In this document: positions 25,135-36,987 of the stretch, in pieces
Layout of the letters: each line of letters begins with the position of its first letter
Position numbering within the stretch: position 1 is the first letter of the stretch
Assembly (NCBI GenBank): GCA_001910725.1
Contig: MJGA01000016.1
Location: 620,001-684,000, forward strand
Reading direction: 5' to 3'
DNA length: 64,000 nucleotides
DNA from: Phanerodontia chrysosporium
Lineage: Eukaryota > Basidiomycota > Agaricomycetes > Polyporales > Phanerochaetaceae
The notes under the pieces: model-generated
Told to the model about the DNA's origin: nothing
Database searches by the model: none
The model's input: the letters and a program-made list of their open reading frames with translations, nothing else
Made by a program: the position numbers and the translations under genes

Positions 25135-26825
25135 ATGGCAGAATACAATCCCTACACTGATTATCATCGATACGACGCCGACCACGACTCACCTTCTGCA
25201 ATGCGCCCCTTGCGAACCTCGCGCCATTTCCACCCCACGTCCTCGCACGACGACAAGTACCATGCACCTACAAGTACATCTAAGCATGCATACTACCCCC
25301 TCAGCATAGTCATACTCATTATATGGGTCGCATTCGTTGCGCTGGAGATCTTCCTTCTCGAGAGGGCCGTCGCACTGGGCCCTACCTCGGTTTCACTGCC
25401 ATGGTACTACAGCACGACGGCCTCCCCACTATACTCTTCACCGCCTTCGCGCAGGCTCACGGGCCCATCACCGCAATGCACCTCTCGCGCCTCGCGATCT
25501 CCGCGCTGCAGACCCGGCGGCACGCCCCGCGGACGTGGATCGAGCTTTTCTGGCTCACAGACAAATCGTGGGCGGGGCCGGTCGGAATCCTCGCGACGGT
25601 GTGGTCGGCGCTGCAGCTGCGTGTTCGCGTGTCCGCGCTGTTCCTGTGCTTTTGCCTGCTGAGCGTCGTCACGCTCGTGACACCCATCATACTCGACCGC
25701 GCATACCCCATTCGCACTGTGGACGTCCGTCAGAACCTGGACTTCTCGCCGAGCACACTCACCCCCGCGAAGCTGGACTCCGTTGATGCGTATGCACAGC
25801 TCGCCGCGGGCGGCGGGACGTGGACGACGACTCTGTCAGTGCTCGATATCTTCAATCGGACGACCTTCACGCCCGTGGGCAGCGCGCGAGAGGCGGAGTC
25901 CAATGACCTGTTCTTCGCGGGAGATGTCGAGGGCATGGACACACGACTTCCAGGCGTGCGGATACAAGGCGGGTGTCAAGTTGTGGACGGGCAAGGAGAC
26001 CTCAGCGACCCGAATGCATTCAGGTCCTTTTGCCACGGGCAACTCCCAGACGCCACACCCGATTTCCGGACCCTTGCGCCCAGTTCGCTCAATCTCAACT
26101 ACTCATATTGCACCAATCTGAGCTTCAGCGGCTACGTCTCGCCATCCTACAGTCTGTCCTACATGTGGTTCAATAATACCGACGTAAACCAACTGGACAG
26201 GCTTGTTGCAGGCCTGGTGCGCTGCAACGTCTCTTCATCCACAGGGGACGCGTCTGTGTACGGTCGTACCCTCGCTTTCGACCACTTTGTCGCCAACAAC
26301 AGCTTGTACAACTCGTCACAAGGCGGCGAAAACCTGCTGGACCCCATGTACGCCGCCATATACCATCTCGGTCAGGTATCCGGATCGGACGATACATCAG
26401 CGCAAATCATCGACAGCCTCGGGTACACTGCTGTGGGCAACAACTACACGAGTCCGTCCCTACCACAACTCGCAGATGCGATGTGGCGTGGTGCGACACA
26501 CATGTCCGCCGCCATGGCCCTCCTCTCGCGTTCGTCTGACACCGTCTACCCTGCGATATCCCATACTCTAGTCTCCGCACGCACACGGAATCGCCCGCTC
26601 TTCCTCGTCGCCATGGCCTTGTTAATAGTATGGGCGGTGGGGATGGCGCTCCTGACCGTGTTGCTGTGGAGGAAGGCTGCCGCAGACAGTCTCAACAGTT
26701 ACACCGCCGCGCGGCTGGTTGCTGACCGGACGGACCTTGTCAAGGGAGTCGCGAGCGGAGGTCCCGCAGACAACCCCCGGTTACTGGGCAGGTTCAGAAA
26801 GGTGGAGGAGTTCGAGGCCAGATAG
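25135..26825 (+). CDS. Unknown multi-pass membrane protein with a glycosylated extracytosolic domain
   Basis: I do not recognise the family. The single long frame begins 'MAEYNPYTDYHRYDADHDS' with a hydrophilic cytosolic-looking N-terminus. Hydrophobic segments follow: 'YPLSIVILIIWVAFVALEIF', a middle one around 'GILATVWSALQL', then 'ALFLCFCLLSVVTLVTPIIL'. Next is a domain of about 270 residues with many Asn-X-Ser/Thr sites (NRTT, NYSY, NLSF, NNTD, NVSS, NNSL, NYTS) and a few cysteines. A last membrane span 'LFLVAMALLIVWAVGMALLT' and a short basic tail end the protein. The glycosylation sites suggest the large domain faces the ER lumen or outside. Near 25418-25421 one base is missing between 'LPWYYSTT' and 'GLPTILFTAFAQAHGPI'; with it restored the gene is intronless and about 560 residues. 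Confidence 0.7.
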
Positions 26826-27302
26826 GCCCTCTGTTAGACTGTGTGTGGCTACTCGCGATCCAGGACTGGAAGTGGTATCAAAATGTGGTTCATCTATACG
26901 GATGGGTAGTCTAGTTGCATGTCTTGTCACGCCTTGCTACTATCGGCCATGTTGTTGTATATCATCTGCTAGACCCGAAGCTGAGAGCAATATATTGCAT
27001 GTATTCAGCGCCGGGCAACGATTGTGAAGGAAAACAAGCTCACGAGACCTCTTTGCACCGTATAAAGGCATTTATTCACTAACCAGTAGGCTGTTCGTTT
27101 GGCGGGAGGTCGCATGACGCGGTCATGTGTCGCCACAACAGCAGAAGGCAGGCCATGGCAAAGTGGTCGAGTCTCCGCTACACCCCATGAGATATCCGCC
27201 GACTGAGTGAAGTAAAGGTAACCAGCAGTAAATGGATTCGAGCCAAGCTGTCGCATTAACGTACATAAAATACACCAATTACCGCTTCCATCCGACCTAC
27301 GC
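26826..27302. other. Convergent intergenic spacer
   Basis: This separates the stop of the membrane-protein gene from the minus-strand SRP19 stop. It should contain both 3' ends. Nothing else recognised. Confidence 0.45.
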
Positions 27303-28363
27303 TTATTGACGCACACGCACGACCTTTCTCTTCCCTTTCCCACCGCCGCCAAGCGCATTCGCCATCGGATCCGGGGCGTTCATGCCTGCCTTGACGGTCT
27401 CTATGAGGACACCAGACACCAGCGCCGGGGAGTAGGCGACACCCGGTTCGCCAGAGGTGGATGTGGTGCTGGGGGCACCGGCAATTGACTGCCCGCACGA
27501 CGAGGTGGAGCAGCAGCAGGAGACAGCGCAGTTCCGGCGGTTGTGCCCTTGCCGGCGGTCTTGCTCGCGGGCTGCTTGCCTTTCGACGGCGTGGGCGGCG
27601 GGGCGGGCTCGGCTGGTACGTCGCTCGCGAAGCTGTACGGGGGCTTGGGCACGTTTTCCGGCTTCTGCATCTGTATCTGCATGGATATCAACTCGAGGAG
27701 CTGCTTCTCTGCGGGTGTGGAGGGCAAAACACAAGAGAGGAGGTGCGGAAAGCGACGCCTTCAGCGGTAGCGTCGTGCGGATAGGCAAACAGAGAGCACG
27801 CACTCGTCTTGATCGCCGGGTTCATCAGCTTGCCATCCTTCTTCCACTGCACGCGCACGCGCCCCGGGTTCTCCCAGTCGCGCGGGTGCGCCTTCTGGCC
27901 CTCGTGCAGCACGCCGAGCCCGAGGCGGCTCGCAGCCTCTGCGATGTCCCTGCTGAGCGGCCACCACACCGCCTTCTGGCGGGCAATGCGCCGCTCGCCA
28001 GTGCCGTACGGCCTCTTCGCGTCGATGTAGATCGGGTAGATGCACGTCCACCTGGCGGGGCTCTCAGCGTCAGGCCTCGTCGCTCTGCACGGGCGGAGAC
28101 ACGCACTTGAGATAGGCCCCGTCCTTAGGCACGCCCTGCGCCTGCGCCGCCGCCGCGGGAGCAAAGCCCCCCGCTGCCTCGCGCTGTGCAAAATGCGCGT
28201 ACGACGGTGTCGCGGGCCCGGGCTCAGAGTCGCCGTCTTCGTCGTCTGAGAGGGCCTCGAGGATCGCCCCGCGGGTGCCAGTGTTGGGCAGCGTGCGGCT
28301 CGGGAGCGGGAGGTCTGTGTCGTCGTCAAACTCGTCCTCGACGACTACGGCGCGGCGAGACAT
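27303..28363 (-). CDS. SEC65: Signal recognition particle 19-kDa subunit
   Basis: SRP19/Sec65 binds SRP RNA and helps load SRP54 for cotranslational targeting to the ER. The start is 'MSRRAVVVEDEFDDDTDLPL' (ATG 28363), with an acidic leader. The conserved core reads 'WTCIYPIYIDAKRPYGTGER', 'AVWWPLSRDIAEAASRLGLG' and 'WENPGRVRVQWKKDG'. A second-exon helix 'KKQLLELISMQIQMQK' follows a 90-odd-nt intron, then a Pro/Ala/Lys-rich tail ends in the typical basic 'GKGKRKVVRVRQ'. Two problems: the first intron is either an implausibly short 22 nt or 44 nt plus one missing base near 28057-28060; and the tail needs one more base near 27492-27497 to reach the conserved basic end. Confidence 0.86.
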
Positions 28364-28906
28364 GGTGCTGTGTTCTGCGTTCGTGTGTGGTGGAAATGTC
28401 GACTCGTGGGAGGACGTGAGTCTCGCAAGGCGGTTCGCAAAGCGCGGTTCGGTTCGAATGATCCCCCGGCCGACTCCGCACAAGCGCGATCTGCCCTGGC
28501 GAACTCCTCGACTTTTGCCCCGCGACCGCCAAGTTGTACTCCTCCCCGAGGCCTTGTCTCGGATGTTCACATAGTAACTCTCAACCATTCACTGTTTGTG
28601 GCTACACAGGATGCACTTGCAAACGCTTGTAATGTGAGTCCTACGCGGCCAGTCCTCATAGACCGCTCTGAAGGCAAGCGATAGCTTACTCTGCCAACTA
28701 GTTGTGTGCCTGACATACGCAGCTGCCCAAGAACGTACCCCTCCAAATAACGGGTCACAGCTCATCTGTGTACCTTTTGGAACATGCGAGCCATGTCCTG
28801 AGAATGCAGTACGTCGTCCGCATGTGCTGCAGCCAAGCTCGTCTCCTGACCCATCGCCTCTCAGCTCCACGAGCCCTTCTGCCAGCCGTTCGGCAACCGC
28901 AGACTC
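28364..28906. other. Divergent promoter region between SEC65 and a small membrane-protein gene
   Basis: This must hold the promoters of both divergent genes. No clear TATA box. Open frames here are probably non-coding. Confidence 0.4.
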
Positions 28907-29260
28907 ATGCACTGCATCCCCGCATCCGCATCGTCTCCAAGCTCACACGCACACCCTCCACAACGCCACGCGCGCCCGTCGTACGCCCAGCACGATGCCG
29001 ACCAGCCGCCACACGACCGCACATCGCCCGAGCCGCATCGCGCTGCTGGCGAGATCCCCGCATGGGAGTCCTGTGGGCGCATTGTAGCAAAGGAACGCGG
29101 AGACTTCTACGAGTTCGTGGCCTGTAACCTCGGCATCGCGATTGTCGCCGTTGGAGTCGTGTTCCTGCGTTCAAAGAGGTTGCAGGCTATGCAAGCAAGG
29201 CAGCTGGCTGCACGGATTGGTCTTGTAAGGCCCGCTCCTGGGGGTTGGGCTGAGGGTTGA
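28907..29260 (+). CDS. Small single-pass membrane protein, unknown
   Basis: The frame encodes about 117 residues. The N-terminal half is hydrophilic and Ser/Pro/His-rich. The C-terminal half reads 'CGRIVAKERGDFYEFVACN', then a single hydrophobic span 'LGIAIVAVGVVFL', then a basic 'RSKRLQAMQARQLAARIGL' tail. The arrangement suggests a tail-anchored-like small membrane protein. The start is uncertain: the N-terminus is compositionally odd and the true start could differ. No family recognised; it could be mitochondrial or ER. Confidence 0.5.
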   Translation: MHCIPASASSPSSHAHPPQRHARPSYAQHDADQPPHDRTSPEPHRAAGEIPAWESCGRIVAKERGDFYEFVACNLGIAIVAVGVVFLRSKRLQAMQARQLAARIGLVRPAPGGWAEG

Positions 29261-29530
29261 GAGTGAATTGGCTTGTGAGTTCAAAGTGTTCATGCCTCTG
29301 AAACACGTATGTACTGATCCGAATTCCCTGTAGACCATCGTATTTTTAGCAAAATGTATATAATGAGCGGTGACCAATTGGAAAGTGATCTTGCTACTTC
29401 CTTGACACCAGCGCGAAAGCGATTACCTGCAAAGCGCCAAGCAATATGTCTATACGCTGCTCTTTACACTCGGTCAGATTACAAACTATGCTACAATATT
29501 CGGGGGATGCTACAGGAATGGCTGGCAATG

Positions 29531-30700
29531 CTACTGCTGGGTCGGGGGTGTAATTGTAGGGCCCTTGGCCTTGAGCATCTCATGAACCGTCTCACGGACT
29601 TTGACTTTGAGCTGTTCGTCACCATCCTTGGTGCCTGAGTCACGGCGCGTCGCCCTCCACACGCCCTCGTCCTCGCGCACCCACGTGCCGACCGTCTTCT
29701 GCTTGGACCACCAGCTGGTCGTGGCCGCGCGGAGCCTCTCGTTGCGCAGGATCGCGGGTTGGAGGTACTTGATGAGTGTTACACGGCGCGCGAGCGTGTC
29801 CACGGTCTGGCGCATCTGCAGCAGCAGCGGCGAGAGAGGCGGCGGGACGGGTGTCGCAGGAAGCAGATAGAGCAGCACGGGCAGCACCAGGAAGAGGACG
29901 TGCCGCAGGACATAGAGCGTGTCGTGCCACTGCGGTATCTGTTCAGCACACGACACACGCCTTCTAGAAGGTCGGGCCACGCACCATAGTCACAGGAGTG
30001 TCGTCGCGCGGAATGGCAATCTGCACAGTCGCAACGGTCCACGCCTCCGCGAGCGCGGCGGCGCCGAGCACGAGGACGCCCACGGTGCGCAGGCGCGCGC
30101 GCCCGCTGTTCTCGACCGTGAGCAGCCCGAGCACGAACGCCTCGCGCACATACTGCAGCAGCGGCCGCGGAAGGGCCGCGAGCGCATAATGCTCGAGCGT
30201 CTTGCAGTGCGTGCAGTCCTGGATGACCTGCTGGCCGTATCTGGCGCGATGTGTGAGCGTGGCGCGCATACAGGCGGGGGTGCGCCGCACGCGCTGCGTC
30301 CTATGGCGTAGGAATTGACGTACCTGACGTATGCTGTGCGGATCTCAGCGTTCCCCAGCTTCGCGAGCAGCTCCTCGAGTGGCCGCGGCAGCCCTTCGCC
30401 CGTCTTCAGGCCCGCGCGCTCTAGCAGGATGCTGCGTATGCGCTCGGTCGGGGTCGTCAAGGGCAGCTTGAGCGTCGTGAACAGATTCGGGGGCCAGTGT
30501 ACGATCAAGAGGTAGAGGATGTAGAGGGTGTGTAGGTGCAGGAGCAGGGTGAGTGGCCGTTCGTACGGCGGGCGGACGTTGGCATTTGGCGTGCGTGAAC
30601 GTGTTGAGCGACTCCGGCGTCGTAGCAGTATCCACGAAGGAGCGACAGTTAGGAGAGAAGTAACGAGAAAGAGGTCTATGGACGGGTTTATGAGTGCCAT
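29531..30700 (-). CDS. Unknown multi-pass membrane protein
   Basis: Three exons joined by two clean introns give about 330 residues. The N-terminus 'MALINPSIDLFLVTSLLTVA' is a hydrophobic start. Another span is 'LLLHLHTLYILYLLIVHW'. A soluble stretch contains 'LGNAEIRTAYVRYGQQVIQD' and a Cys pair in 'CTHCKTLEHYAL'. Further spans are 'VGVLVLGAAALAEAWTVATV' and 'DTLYVLRHVLFLVLPVLLYL'. The C-terminus is charged ('LKVKVRETVHEMLKAKG'). The pattern looks like a conserved fungal endomembrane protein, but I cannot name it. The frame is intact. Confidence 0.72.
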
Positions 30701-30988
30701 TGGACGGGTCTGTGAGTGCGTGCAAAGAAGAGAGGTCGCACTCCGTCAGAGGCGTGCTCGGATTGATGCATCAAAAGGCGCATCACTCGTCGGTAGCGCG
30801 CGTTGCATCGCAGGCGCCACGAGCACAGGTAGCTTCATCCCCAGTCACTCAAGCCTGCGGGTAGTTTGCAATGTGCATTATTGCACTGCTGTGTAGTCTG
30901 ATGGATCCCCAATGTACATCGCTAAGGTCTGCGGTGGACTAAAACCTTGTAACTGGGAATGAAAATATTGTTTTGCGAACAATTTGAT

Positions 30989-31061
30989 GGTTCGGTGGTG
31001 TAGTGGTTATCACTCTTGTCTTACACACAAGCGGTCGTCAGTTCGATCCTGGCCCGAACCA
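30989..31061 (+). tRNA. tRNA-Val (anticodon UAC)
   Basis: A full cloverleaf is visible: acceptor GGTTCGG paired with CCGAACC, D arm GTGTAGTGGTTATCAC, anticodon stem CTTGT/ACAAG around the loop CTTACAC (anticodon TAC), T arm GTCAG-TTCGATC-CTGGC and discriminator A. The anticodon TAC reads valine codons. There is no intron. The 3' CCA is not encoded, as expected for eukaryotes. Confidence 0.96.
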
Positions 31062-31067
31062 TTTTTT
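31062..31067 (+). terminator. RNA polymerase III terminator
   Basis: A run of six T follows the tRNA directly, the usual Pol III stop signal on the non-template strand. Confidence 0.85.
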
Positions 31068-31869
31068 GCCTCCGCGTACATCCTTCTGTATTGATCTGGA
31101 GAACCTGATTTTGAAGCAACACAATCCAGAGACCGTGGTAAGCTACTGTAAGATTCATACCTTGTTACATTGAACTCTCGTTTTCTTCTTAGCTAGCCCG
31201 TGGACGCAAGATCTCCGGCTTGTTCAAACTTCGGAAGCGTAGAGCCCAGTCGGGACTTGCCGATTCGTGCTCTGAACGGGTCGGGCAGCTTTGCGTAAAC
31301 CGTGGCCACTCGTATTCCCCCTCCTCGGGCTCGTCGACGTCCAACCATGCCTAGAAGCGCAGACTTGAGGACCTCGCCCAGCTTCTTGCACCACTCGCGT
31401 ACTGGATAAACCAATGCGGCCTGGCGCCTTCCTATACATGACCTCCCTTGATGCGGTTCAGTTCGTTTGAGGGCATCTTGTCCCACAACTCCATCCGCCT
31501 GGCCTGACCTTTGACTGGACGACCGGGACGATATCGCCTTCTGTGACAGGGGCATCTGTCTCCGTGTGCAAGGTGTGTACAGACCGCTTTGCTTCCGGGC
31601 CATGCTTACCCACGGCAAGGCGGTGTTCAACAGCCCGTGCGGAAGGCTCCAAGAGCAAGGCTGTAGCTCGCAGACCATCCGCACCTCCTTTGTGGCGGCC
31701 CTCTCTCTCTCTGAAACGACCTCTTGCCTGTAACGATATCTCCGAGCCCATTTGCAAAAGTCGATACGGCCGATCGCAGATTGCCTCGCGGGTGCCTCGA
31801 CATTTCCACTCCGTCTGGCCCACGGTGACGCATCCCCCTCCGACGCTGCGACACACAGTGCCCTCGGCT
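31068..31869. other. Intergenic or leader region
   Basis: Between the tRNA and the preferred start of the Ser/Thr-rich membrane protein. A frame open from 31543 runs into that gene, but its first 109 residues look unlike protein, so I treat it as leader. Nothing else recognised. Confidence 0.4.
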
Positions 31870-33330
31870 ATGTCGGTCCCCGGTCGACGCGCGATCCCTA
31901 CTTTCGGGCCTCCGCCCCCTGACTCTGCCTCTTTGTCCCAACCGCCATCCTCGGTCTCTCTGCCTGGGTCTATCCTTCCCATCACACCCACGTCGAGCGA
32001 CACACCGCCGCCGACCCAGCAGAGCTCCACCGCGAGTCCTCCCACGAACTCGGACTCGTCGACATCCTCGACGACCGGCACAGACTCAACCGGTGGCACG
32101 CCCACGTCCTCGAGCACCATGAGCTTGGACCCGTCATCCGCAGCCCCGCTGCCTATATCACTACCGTCATCGCCCTCTCCCACCTTCATTCTTCCTCCAG
32201 TTGCAGCAACTTCGCACAGCAACCATGCCGGCGCTATTGCGGGAGGCGTCATAGGCGGTGTCGCGTTTATTGCGCTCGTGATCGGCGCGGTCCTGCTCGC
32301 TCTGCGTCGTCACAACAAGAAGCGGGCACAGCGGACTGTGCTCCCTTGGAGCAGCGAGGGAGCGGGCAGACGCAGGGGTGATGTCAGGCTGTCGAGCTCG
32401 TCGGGCTCGCGGGCGATGGATACAGGACTAGCAGGTACGATTTCGCCAAGCGCATGAGCGCTGCTGGGTACGTGACGGCTGGAGGGGAATGCTTTGCCTG
32501 GCAAGGTCGTTGGTGCAGGCCCCGACAGACGCGCCTCAACTGGCTCGAGTGTTGGCGCGCCGCACGCACGCCGCCATCCCTCTGTCTCGTCGCACACCCA
32601 TGTCAACTCGCACTCGAAAGAAGATGGCGGATATTCGGATGACGACGAGAAGAACTCGACGATTCACAACTACGACTCGTCTACGTACTCTCATGCTCAG
32701 AAGTCCATTGATCTCAACGACACTGCTATTCCTCACCTCCCCATGGTCCCTCCTATGGCACACCCGTCTCACGAGCGCTCGCGCAGCGGACACAATCACG
32801 CACTTGCTCTCGCAAACCTCGAATCTACGCCTGATGCTGCGCCCTACTCAAATATCGTCCCGTCTGGCGGTGCCACAGTCTCGCGCTCGCCGTCTGCCGC
32901 TACATACTCGAGCCAGAAGGACCCCTTTGCGTCGCCTTCTGACAAGGCCCTGAACCGGATGTCGTCTACCGGCGGTGCGTCGCGCCGCACTACCGTCTCG
33001 CGGAAGGCCGTGCCCAAGTACGACCAGTCTGAGTTTTCCATGGCCGACATGTCCAGCACGACGTCCCACCCTTCGTCGCCGCGCGCCGTCTCGCCAGCGC
33101 CTATGTCGGACGGCGTTCCCGCGGTCGCAGCGCGCGCTGTGTCCCCGTACCTCCTGTCGCACGCGGGCAGCAGCGACTCCCTCCGCAGTGGGAACGGTGC
33201 CTTGCTTAGCCGCCACGGCTCGTCGCGCTCTGCGGCTCCTCTGCCGGCCCTGAACCACAAGACGAGCTTCGGTGACATGAGGCCGGTGCACTACATCATC
33301 CCGGACCTTCCTCCCCAACAGGAGGAGTAA
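31870..33330 (+). CDS. Ser/Thr-rich single-pass membrane protein, possible cell-surface sensor
   Basis: Two exons. The outer part is Ser/Thr/Pro-rich and mucin-like ('STSSTTGTDSTGGTPTSSST'). A Gly-rich span 'GAIAGGVIGGVAFIALVIGA' and a stop-transfer 'RRHNKKR' follow. The cytosolic part is about 280 residues, Ser/His-rich and disordered, ending 'MRPVHYIIPDLPPQQEE'. The intron runs from gtacga after 'MDTGLAG' to the tgcag before 'PDRRASTGSS', in phase. The layout matches Mid2/WSC-like or similar surface proteins of basidiomycetes, but no defined extracellular domain is seen. No signal peptide is visible after ATG 31870, so an upstream exon may be missing; the frame stays open back to 31543. Confidence 0.65.
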
Positions 33331-35341
33331 GTGGATATAGGCCCTTGATTATCTCTTGTGAGTTGACTTGTCCGAAGCGCGTGCTTACGACTCAGTGTTG
33401 CGGCTTGTCAGGTCTTGCTCTATTTTCTATGCTACGACAGGATTCTTTGCTCGTATCCTGGATACCAAGTAGTCTTGATCACGCTCTATTGGACCTTGTT
33501 GGACAATGTTGTTTTTCTTTGGGTTACCCAGGACCCCTTACTATTCCCCCTAAAACAAGTTGGCCGTCGAGACGCTTCTGTTTACGATGACGACGATTTC
33601 ATGAAACAGTACGATAGTGAGTAGTTGTAGTGTTTCTAGTGTTTTCGTTGGCTCTGCCCTACCATGGACCTTTCTTGTAGTGTTAGATGTACATACTCTT
33701 GTAGTACACTATAACGATCCAGTTTCGTATGGACTCTACGAACCCGACACGAAGCTGGTGCATTGCTAACTTCCTTAGGGCTCCGCAGGTCATACGAGCG
33801 CGTCCGAGTTCAGCTAGGGCCGATCACCTCGAGGGAACGGTGCGTGCTGCGCCTTGTATTACATGACGCTTCGGTATTGAGCTTCTATCTGCGCAGAACC
33901 CTAGGCCTGGGATTTGTCGCCTGTAAGCAGGCACAGGGGCTGTGCGACCTCCGTGCTTCCAACGGCCTGGGCGCGGATGCCGGACCACGATCCCCGGCTG
34001 CTTCTTTCCTCCCGATCCCCGCAGCCCGCCAACGCCACGCCATGTTTTGGACATAGGAAGCCTAGTGGTCATCGACAAAAATGTGATACATAGCACTGTG
34101 AGGTCATGAAGGAACGAGCAAGACGAGGCTACCGGTACATGGAGGTGTACGGGGAGCCCGAGCACATTAGCCATTCGCGGAATTGGGCTGGTAGGTATTG
34201 TACATGGTGATGAGCACAGAAAAGCGGACAGCTAACGACATGTGTAACTTTTGGCAGAGCCGGACATAGATACACCTGTGAGTCAATCCGACGAAATATC
34301 AACGATTGCGGCGACCTCACAGTTGCGGCGATTAGATTCACCGTTACTGACTGTTCAAATTGCGAACAAGCTATGGATTAGGTCCAGGGTTCTCCGCCTT
34401 CCGCCGTCTGTTGGCGTCGTCAATACACCATGTCGGCTAGGTCATGTGAGCGTCGCAGCTGCACGCTGTTGATACATACGGTCGACACAATGGTTCTTCC
34501 CAGTGACGGCCCACTTTATGCAACCTTTTGTGCGACATCTGGCGGCAGCCATAGGGTAAGGGAGGTGGTGGCGAGTGGTATGTGGCGCGAATTGGTGTAG
34601 AGGGTGTGCTTGCAGAGGAGTCTGATGATGATTCTCACCTGCGCAAGCATTTTAACCTTACCCGCAGGAGTAGAATGCCCCACCAAGCTCGTTGCAGACA
34701 ACAGTGGAGGGTGTATTCGTACTGCGCGGTACCGCGTTTCTCGGGGGTCGACTGCAGCAGTCACCTACTGAGAAGGCTGATTCTGTGTAATTGGTTATGG
34801 GGACGACGCTGTGGAACGTACTACTGTTCAAATCATCATTGAGAAGGCATCTGTGAGTCATTGTTATTGGTTTGCGCTTCGTCTAATGTCTATGACTTGC
34901 TTTCCAGGTAGACGTCGACAGCCCGATGAGTCGACTGCACAATATGTAGCAAGCATCAATTGGATGATATCGGGATATCAATACCCTCCCGACCTACAAC
35001 GGAATCTTCAGACATCACGTTTGTCCGTGTACTGACTCCGGGTACATGGGCGATCGTGGTCAATAGACAATAGTGGGTACCTTGAGCAAGCGGTGAACAA
35101 GCAGTCGTCAACAACACAGTATGAGATGAGATCCTACGGATCGCAGCGCGGAGCTCAGAGTCGCACCCTTGATGTATAGTACTCTTCCTAATTTAGTACA
35201 ATGCATCTCACTGCTCATCATTACTAGGCAGCTCGGCGGAGATACGACTTTCCCAGTGCATGGCGCCTGACGAGTTGTCCTTCTCCAACGCACTCAACTT
35301 TCCCCCGTAATCATCTCTCAGCCATACACCCTATCCTCGAG
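33331..35341. other. Large intergenic region, no supported gene
   Basis: About 2 kb with only short open frames on both strands and lower GC than the genes. No repeat, tRNA or transposon motif was recognised. The right end must include the APH-like gene promoter. Confidence 0.45.
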
Positions 35342-36750
35342 ATGCCCCTGTTCAACTGCGACACCGCAGGTTGTGGCAAAGGTGCAGTGAGAAACAAAAG
35401 TTGCTTACTATGCCGCCGCCACCTATGCGCCCAACATCATCAACCGGATCATCATCGCTGTCCAGACTGGCAGGTATGGCACTGGAGCTAGCATTTCAGG
35501 CTCGCGCTAATGGCCTGCTGTATCAGAATGACTCAGAGGTCGAAGCTTGGGAGCACGCCAATGCATGCGCCACACGCGACGAAGTCAGCTCTCTCGTTTC
35601 GGCAATCAACGTCGGGGCCCTGGAGTGTGCAGCATCACTACTTAGAGCTGGCGTGCACTGTGCCGCAGTCGTCCCCGCGTACAGCCCAGACACTGTACAC
35701 GAGGTCATGGGCGGCATGAACTTCCATATCACCCTTCGCTTCTCGGACGGTGTAGAGTGGATCTGCCGTATCCGCCGCAACAACGCGTCCTCGCCTCCCC
35801 AGGAAGTCCAGAATGCCATCCTCTTGAGCGAAGTCGCCACTCTCAAGTTTCTGGCTTCTACGAAGGTTCCAGTTCCAGCGGTGCACGGTTACGCCACGTT
35901 CGGCGACGGCAATCCCGTCGGCGTGGGCTACATCCTCATGGACAAGCTGAAAGGCCGTCCTCTAGACCTGGACAGCGCCAATGAAGAACAGAAGTACCGC
36001 TTCATGGTCCAGTTTGTGGACATCTTCGTCGAGTTAGCTGCACACCCATTTCCCGCCATTGGCTCTCTGACACTGTCACCATCCGCCGCAGGGGGAGCGT
36101 CGATTGGTCCCATCGTCGCAGAGTCAGCGATTCGCACAATCGGTGACAAGATCGTGTTCGGCGGACCCTTCACCACGGCGGAAGACTATCGGCGGCATGC
36201 TCTTGAGCTCGTCCTTGAGCTCATCCGTCAGGAAGAGCTATACGTCGACACCCCTTTGGACGCATATCTCATCCACCGCTTCCTCCTCGACCAAATGTCG
36301 TTGATTGTCAGTGCTGATAGCGTCGGTGGTACTGCAGGCTTCTACCTGAGGCATATGGATGACAAGGGCGACCACGTTCTTGTCGATGACGACTTCAACA
36401 TCGTGGGCATCATCGACTGGGAGCGTGCTCAAACCGTGCCCAAAGCGGAGGCATTTGCAGCTCCGCTCTTCATGCTCGATGTCGGCGCGTACTACAGCGG
36501 AAACAATGACCCCAGCGACATAGAACGGCTTTTCGTTGAGGCCCTGGAGACCAAAGAACATACCGAAGTAGCGACACTCGTCAGAAGCGGCAGGATCCAA
36601 CACAGGCTCGCGCACTGCATCAATGGCGCTATCGATGATCCTGTTTTGCAGACATTTTTGAAGCCCTCATACGCCTGCTCTGCGAAGACGAAGTGGGGCA
36701 TTGGGAGGCCTGGCGTGCTGGTGCTCTTACTAGAGCCACGAACAGTCTAA
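35342..36750 (+). CDS. APH-fold (aminoglycoside phosphotransferase-like) protein with N-terminal Cys/His cluster
   Basis: The start is ATG 35342 ('MPLFNCDTAGCGKGAVRN'). The first exon forms a compact AN1-like Cys/His cluster: 'CLLCRRHLCAQHHQPDHH' and then RCPDW. A 53-nt intron (35474-35526) leads in phase to 'NDSEVEAWEHAN'. The kinase-like fold shows 'VMGGMNFHITLRF', 'VATLKFLASTKVPVPAVHGY', 'GVGYILMDKLKG', then 'HMDDKGDHVLVDDDFNIVGI' with a D in place of the HGD catalytic context, and the metal-binding 'IIDWERA'. Such APH proteins are numerous in Agaricomycetes and their substrates are unknown; phosphotransfer is inferred. A longer frame from 35371 also exists but skips the zinc cluster. The frame is intact. 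It converges with the FunK1 gene. Confidence 0.85.
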
Positions 36751-36987
36751 TATCGCGAACGTCACAGGTCGTGTAGAGTTTTAGAGTCGCTTCCACACAA
36801 ATACTCTCGATATGTACGTATGTGCCGCCGATGTCTCAATGGCGGGCATTAGTTTTTAAAAAAAGGAAAGAAAGTGACAGTCTCCAATGATTAACATACA
36901 TCGAGCATCTGATAAGCGATCCACTCCACAATGTTACACAAGCTCAGTTCAAGCAAGACGTCCGTGACCCAGAACGATACGGGAATG

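Noticed and set aside
31543..31869. Upstream extension of the Ser/Thr-rich membrane protein
   Set aside because: Open in frame but Cys/Arg-rich and unlike the rest of the protein; no signal peptide; treated as leader.
33331..35341. Candidate transposon remnant in the gene-poor stretch
   Set aside because: No terminal repeats, target duplications, or reverse transcriptase or transposase motifs were seen by eye.
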